A stretch of 45,033 nucleotides of DNA. Origin: Brevundimonas sp. MYb52. GTDB taxonomy: Bacteria; Pseudomonadota; Alphaproteobacteria; Caulobacterales; Caulobacteraceae. The notes beneath the pieces were generated by a model. That model worked only from the letters and a program-made list of their open reading frames with translations. It did no database searches and was not told where the DNA came from. A program made the position numbers and the translations under genes. Positions 43,424 to 45,033 of the stretch are shown here, one piece after another. Each line of letters begins with the position of its first letter. The first letter of the stretch is position 1. The stretch lies in the NCBI RefSeq assembly GCF_002979535.1, contig NZ_PCPB01000018.1:1-45033 (forward strand), in the 5' to 3' direction.

Positions 43424-44338
43424 ATGCTCGATAGCAAGAAGACGAATATCCTCCTCGCACTGGCCGGCGCCGCCGTCCTGATGGCGAGCTCGCCGGTTCT
43501 GGCGCAAGACGCCGCAACCCCGGCCGCTGCTCCGGCAGCCGCTGCCTCGACCGCCGCTCCGGCCGCCGACGCTGCTGCTCCCGCCGCCGACGCCGCTCCC
43601 GCTGCCGACCCCTCGACGGTTGCTGACTCGGTCAGCGGCGGTCATGGCAGCGGCGGCATCACCCCCGTGTCCATGTTCATGGAAGCCACCGCGGTCGTTA
43701 AGGTCGTCATGATCGGCCTGCTGCTGGCCTCGATCTTCTCCTGGACCCTGCTGCTCATCAAGCTGCTCGAGTTCGGCGCCCTGAACAAAGCCACCGACCG
43801 CTTCCTGGAAGCCTTCCGCGGCGCCCGCACGATCGCTGACATGCGTCGTGTTTCGACCTCGGAAGAGTTTGACGGCAACCCGCTGGCCGACATGGCCGCT
43901 GCCGCCACCGAGGAAATCGAACTGTCGCGTCAAGCTGGCCTGCAAGTGACCGGCGATCACCGCGACTCGGCGCTGCTGCGCGCCCAGACCGCCGTGGCTG
44001 CTGTTCAGTCGGGTCTGCCCAAGCGCCTCTCGGGCGGCCAACAGTTCCTGGCTTCGGTCGGTTCGACCGGTCCGTTCGTCGGTCTGTTCGGCACCGTTTA
44101 CGGCATCATGAACTCCTTCATCGGCATCGCCGAGTCCAACACGACCAACCTGGCCGTCGTTGCTCCGGGTATTGCTGAGGCCCTGCTGGCCACCGGTATC
44201 GGCCTGTTCGCCGCTATCCCGGCCGTTATCTTCTACAACTACTTCAACACGCGCATCTCGAACTACGGCACGCGTTCGGACGGCTTCAACGCTGAACTGA
44301 TCAACGCCATCTCGCGTCAGCTCGACAAGGGAGCGTAA
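43424..44338 (+). CDS. exbB: TonB-system proton-channel protein ExbB
   Basis: A 304-residue MotA/TolQ/ExbB-type inner-membrane protein. An unusual N-terminal extension holds a cleavable signal (about 1-28, ending VLAQD) and a 40-residue Ala/Pro-rich periplasmic stretch before the first membrane helix (about 92-113, VVKVVMIGLLLASIFSW). The second and third helices, at about 208-230 and 245-275, include the family motif VGSTGPFVGLFGTVYGIMNSF. It uses the proton gradient with ExbD to energise TonB. ATG at 43424 is preferred to GTG at 43394; AGGAA lies 12 bases upstream. It starts the exbB-exbD-tonB operon. Confidence 0.95.
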   Translation: MLDSKKTNILLALAGAAVLMASSPVLAQDAATPAAAPAAAASTAAPAADAAAPAADAAPAADPSTVADSVSGGHGSGGITPVSMFMEATAVVKVVMIGLLLASIFSWTLLLIKLLEFGALNKATDRFLEAFRGARTIADMRRVSTSEEFDGNPLADMAAAATEEIELSRQAGLQVTGDHRDSALLRAQTAVAAVQSGLPKRLSGGQQFLASVGSTGPFVGLFGTVYGIMNSFIGIAESNTTNLAVVAPGIAEALLATGIGLFAAIPAVIFYNYFNTRISNYGTRSDGFNAELINAISRQLDKGA

Positions 44339-44343
44339 GACGG

Positions 44344-44775
44344 ATGGCCGCCAAACTTTCCGGTTCCGGCGGCGGCAAGTACACCGTCGAGGCTAATGCC
44401 GAGATCAATGTCACACCCTTCGTGGACATCATGCTCGTGCTCCTCATCATCTTCATGGTGGCGGCTCCGCTCGCCACCGTGTCGGTGCCGGTGAAACTGC
44501 CTCGCGCCGTTGCGCCTCCGGGTAAGAATCCGCCGACGCCGGTCTTCATCTCCATCCAGAACGATGGCGATGTTTGGATCGGTGACCTGAAGTCCTCGCC
44601 TGCTTCTCTGGGTGACGACCTGCGGGTTCAGATCGGTCGCAGGAACCCTTCGGAAGAGCGTATTTTCATTCGTGCAGACCAACAGACCCGGTACGGCGAC
44701 TTCATGCAGGTCATGAACGCCCTCCAGGACAATGGTTTCTACAGCGTCGCCCTGGTTGGCGAAGACAACTCGTAA
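44344..44775 (+). CDS. exbD: TonB-system protein ExbD
   Basis: A 143-residue protein with a single membrane helix (about 25-45) preceded by INVTPFVDIMLVLLIIFMV. The conserved aspartate in PFVDIML (D28) carries the proton. The rest is a periplasmic domain that contacts TonB. It starts 5 bases after the exbB stop. Confidence 0.96.
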   Translation: MAAKLSGSGGGKYTVEANAEINVTPFVDIMLVLLIIFMVAAPLATVSVPVKLPRAVAPPGKNPPTPVFISIQNDGDVWIGDLKSSPASLGDDLRVQIGRRNPSEERIFIRADQQTRYGDFMQVMNALQDNGFYSVALVGEDNS

Positions 44776-44793
44776 GGGGGCGGGGCGCATAGC

Positions 44794-45033
44794 ATGACAG
44801 CTGAACCTCACGTCCACCGCGATCCGATCCTGGATCCGCCGAAGAAGAAGAAGAAGCTTTCGACCGGCGCCATCGTGGGCATCGCCATGTCGGTGATCGT
44901 CCACGGTCTGGCGGGCCTGTACTTGTATAACAACAAGTTCGTGCTGAAGGAGATGACCTACGAGGACGAGGCCGTCGACGTCGAGCTGATGGAGGTTCCG
45001 CCTCCGCCGCCGCCGCCGCCGCGTTCAATGCTC
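44794..45033 (+). CDS. tonB: TonB energy transducer (partial, 5' part)
   Basis: The first 80 codons of a TonB-like protein: a Lys-rich cytoplasmic stretch (DPPKKKKKLSTGA), one membrane helix at about 26-46 with the conserved His of the signal anchor (SVIVHGLAG), and the start of a Pro-rich periplasmic linker (EVPPPPPPPP). The C-terminal receptor-binding domain is beyond the right edge. It follows exbD by 18 bases and completes the energy module used by TonB-dependent receptors, two of which are encoded at 6848-12791. Confidence 0.9.
   Translation, partial: MTAEPHVHRDPILDPPKKKKKLSTGAIVGIAMSVIVHGLAGLYLYNNKFVLKEMTYEDEAVDVELMEVPPPPPPPPRSML

Overview
The window looks like a chromosomal segment of a Caulobacteraceae alphaproteobacterium, most likely Brevundimonas or a close relative. 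This is an inference from several things read in the sequence: very high GC with strong third-position GC (which produces many long antisense shadow frames), an flbT-flaF flagellin-regulator pair, a NadQ-type NAD regulator, the alphaproteobacterial block murA-DUF2948-UPF0262-infA-maf-RNase E/G-yacG, TonB-dependent receptors, and an exbB-exbD-tonB operon. No phage, transposase, CRISPR array or plasmid function was seen.

Positions 1-18298 (all minus strand) form the accessory-looking part. Read in transcription order it holds an aldehyde dehydrogenase, an SDR dehydrogenase, an isopropylmalate-dehydrogenase-like enzyme, an M20 deacylase/peptidase and an XRE-cupin regulator. These are followed by a TonB-dependent receptor, a class III omega-aminotransferase, a second TonB-dependent receptor, a Tat-exported PhoD phosphatase, a lipoprotein class A acid phosphatase, and a peptide-type ABC importer whose substrate-binding protein is fused to its first permease. 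Genes overlap or lie a few bases apart within each half. The set reads as one uptake-and-catabolism locus: outer-membrane capture, periplasmic dephosphorylation, inner-membrane import, cytoplasmic deacylation, transamination and oxidation. The substrate is not known. A palindrome over a predicted promoter in the 12.8-13.1 kb gap is a candidate operator.

Positions 18547-29372 are mixed housekeeping: tRNA-Ser(CGA), nadQ, an HD hydrolase, an uncharacterised lipoprotein, a MoxR ATPase, two small charged proteins, flbT-flaF (the only plus-strand protein genes here apart from a possible 21-codon one), a short transcription unit with a perfect Shine-Dalgarno and a terminator, ExoD, DUF3008, isovaleryl-CoA dehydrogenase, a membrane-anchored lysozyme, mgtE, tRNA-Leu(GAG), a 149-base palindromic repeat and a FliN-like protein.

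Positions 29382-38097 hold lipB, a DUF805 protein, a serine-less S41-like protein, a pair of covarying hairpin repeats, msrB, a Gly/Tyr-rich protein, DedA, a beta-propeller amidohydrolase, a 45-residue membrane protein and tRNA-Thr(GGT). Positions 38198-42982 hold the conserved murA-to-yacG block and tRNA-Phe(GAA). The window ends in exbB-exbD-tonB (43424 to the edge), which supplies the energy for TonB-dependent receptors like the two in the first third.
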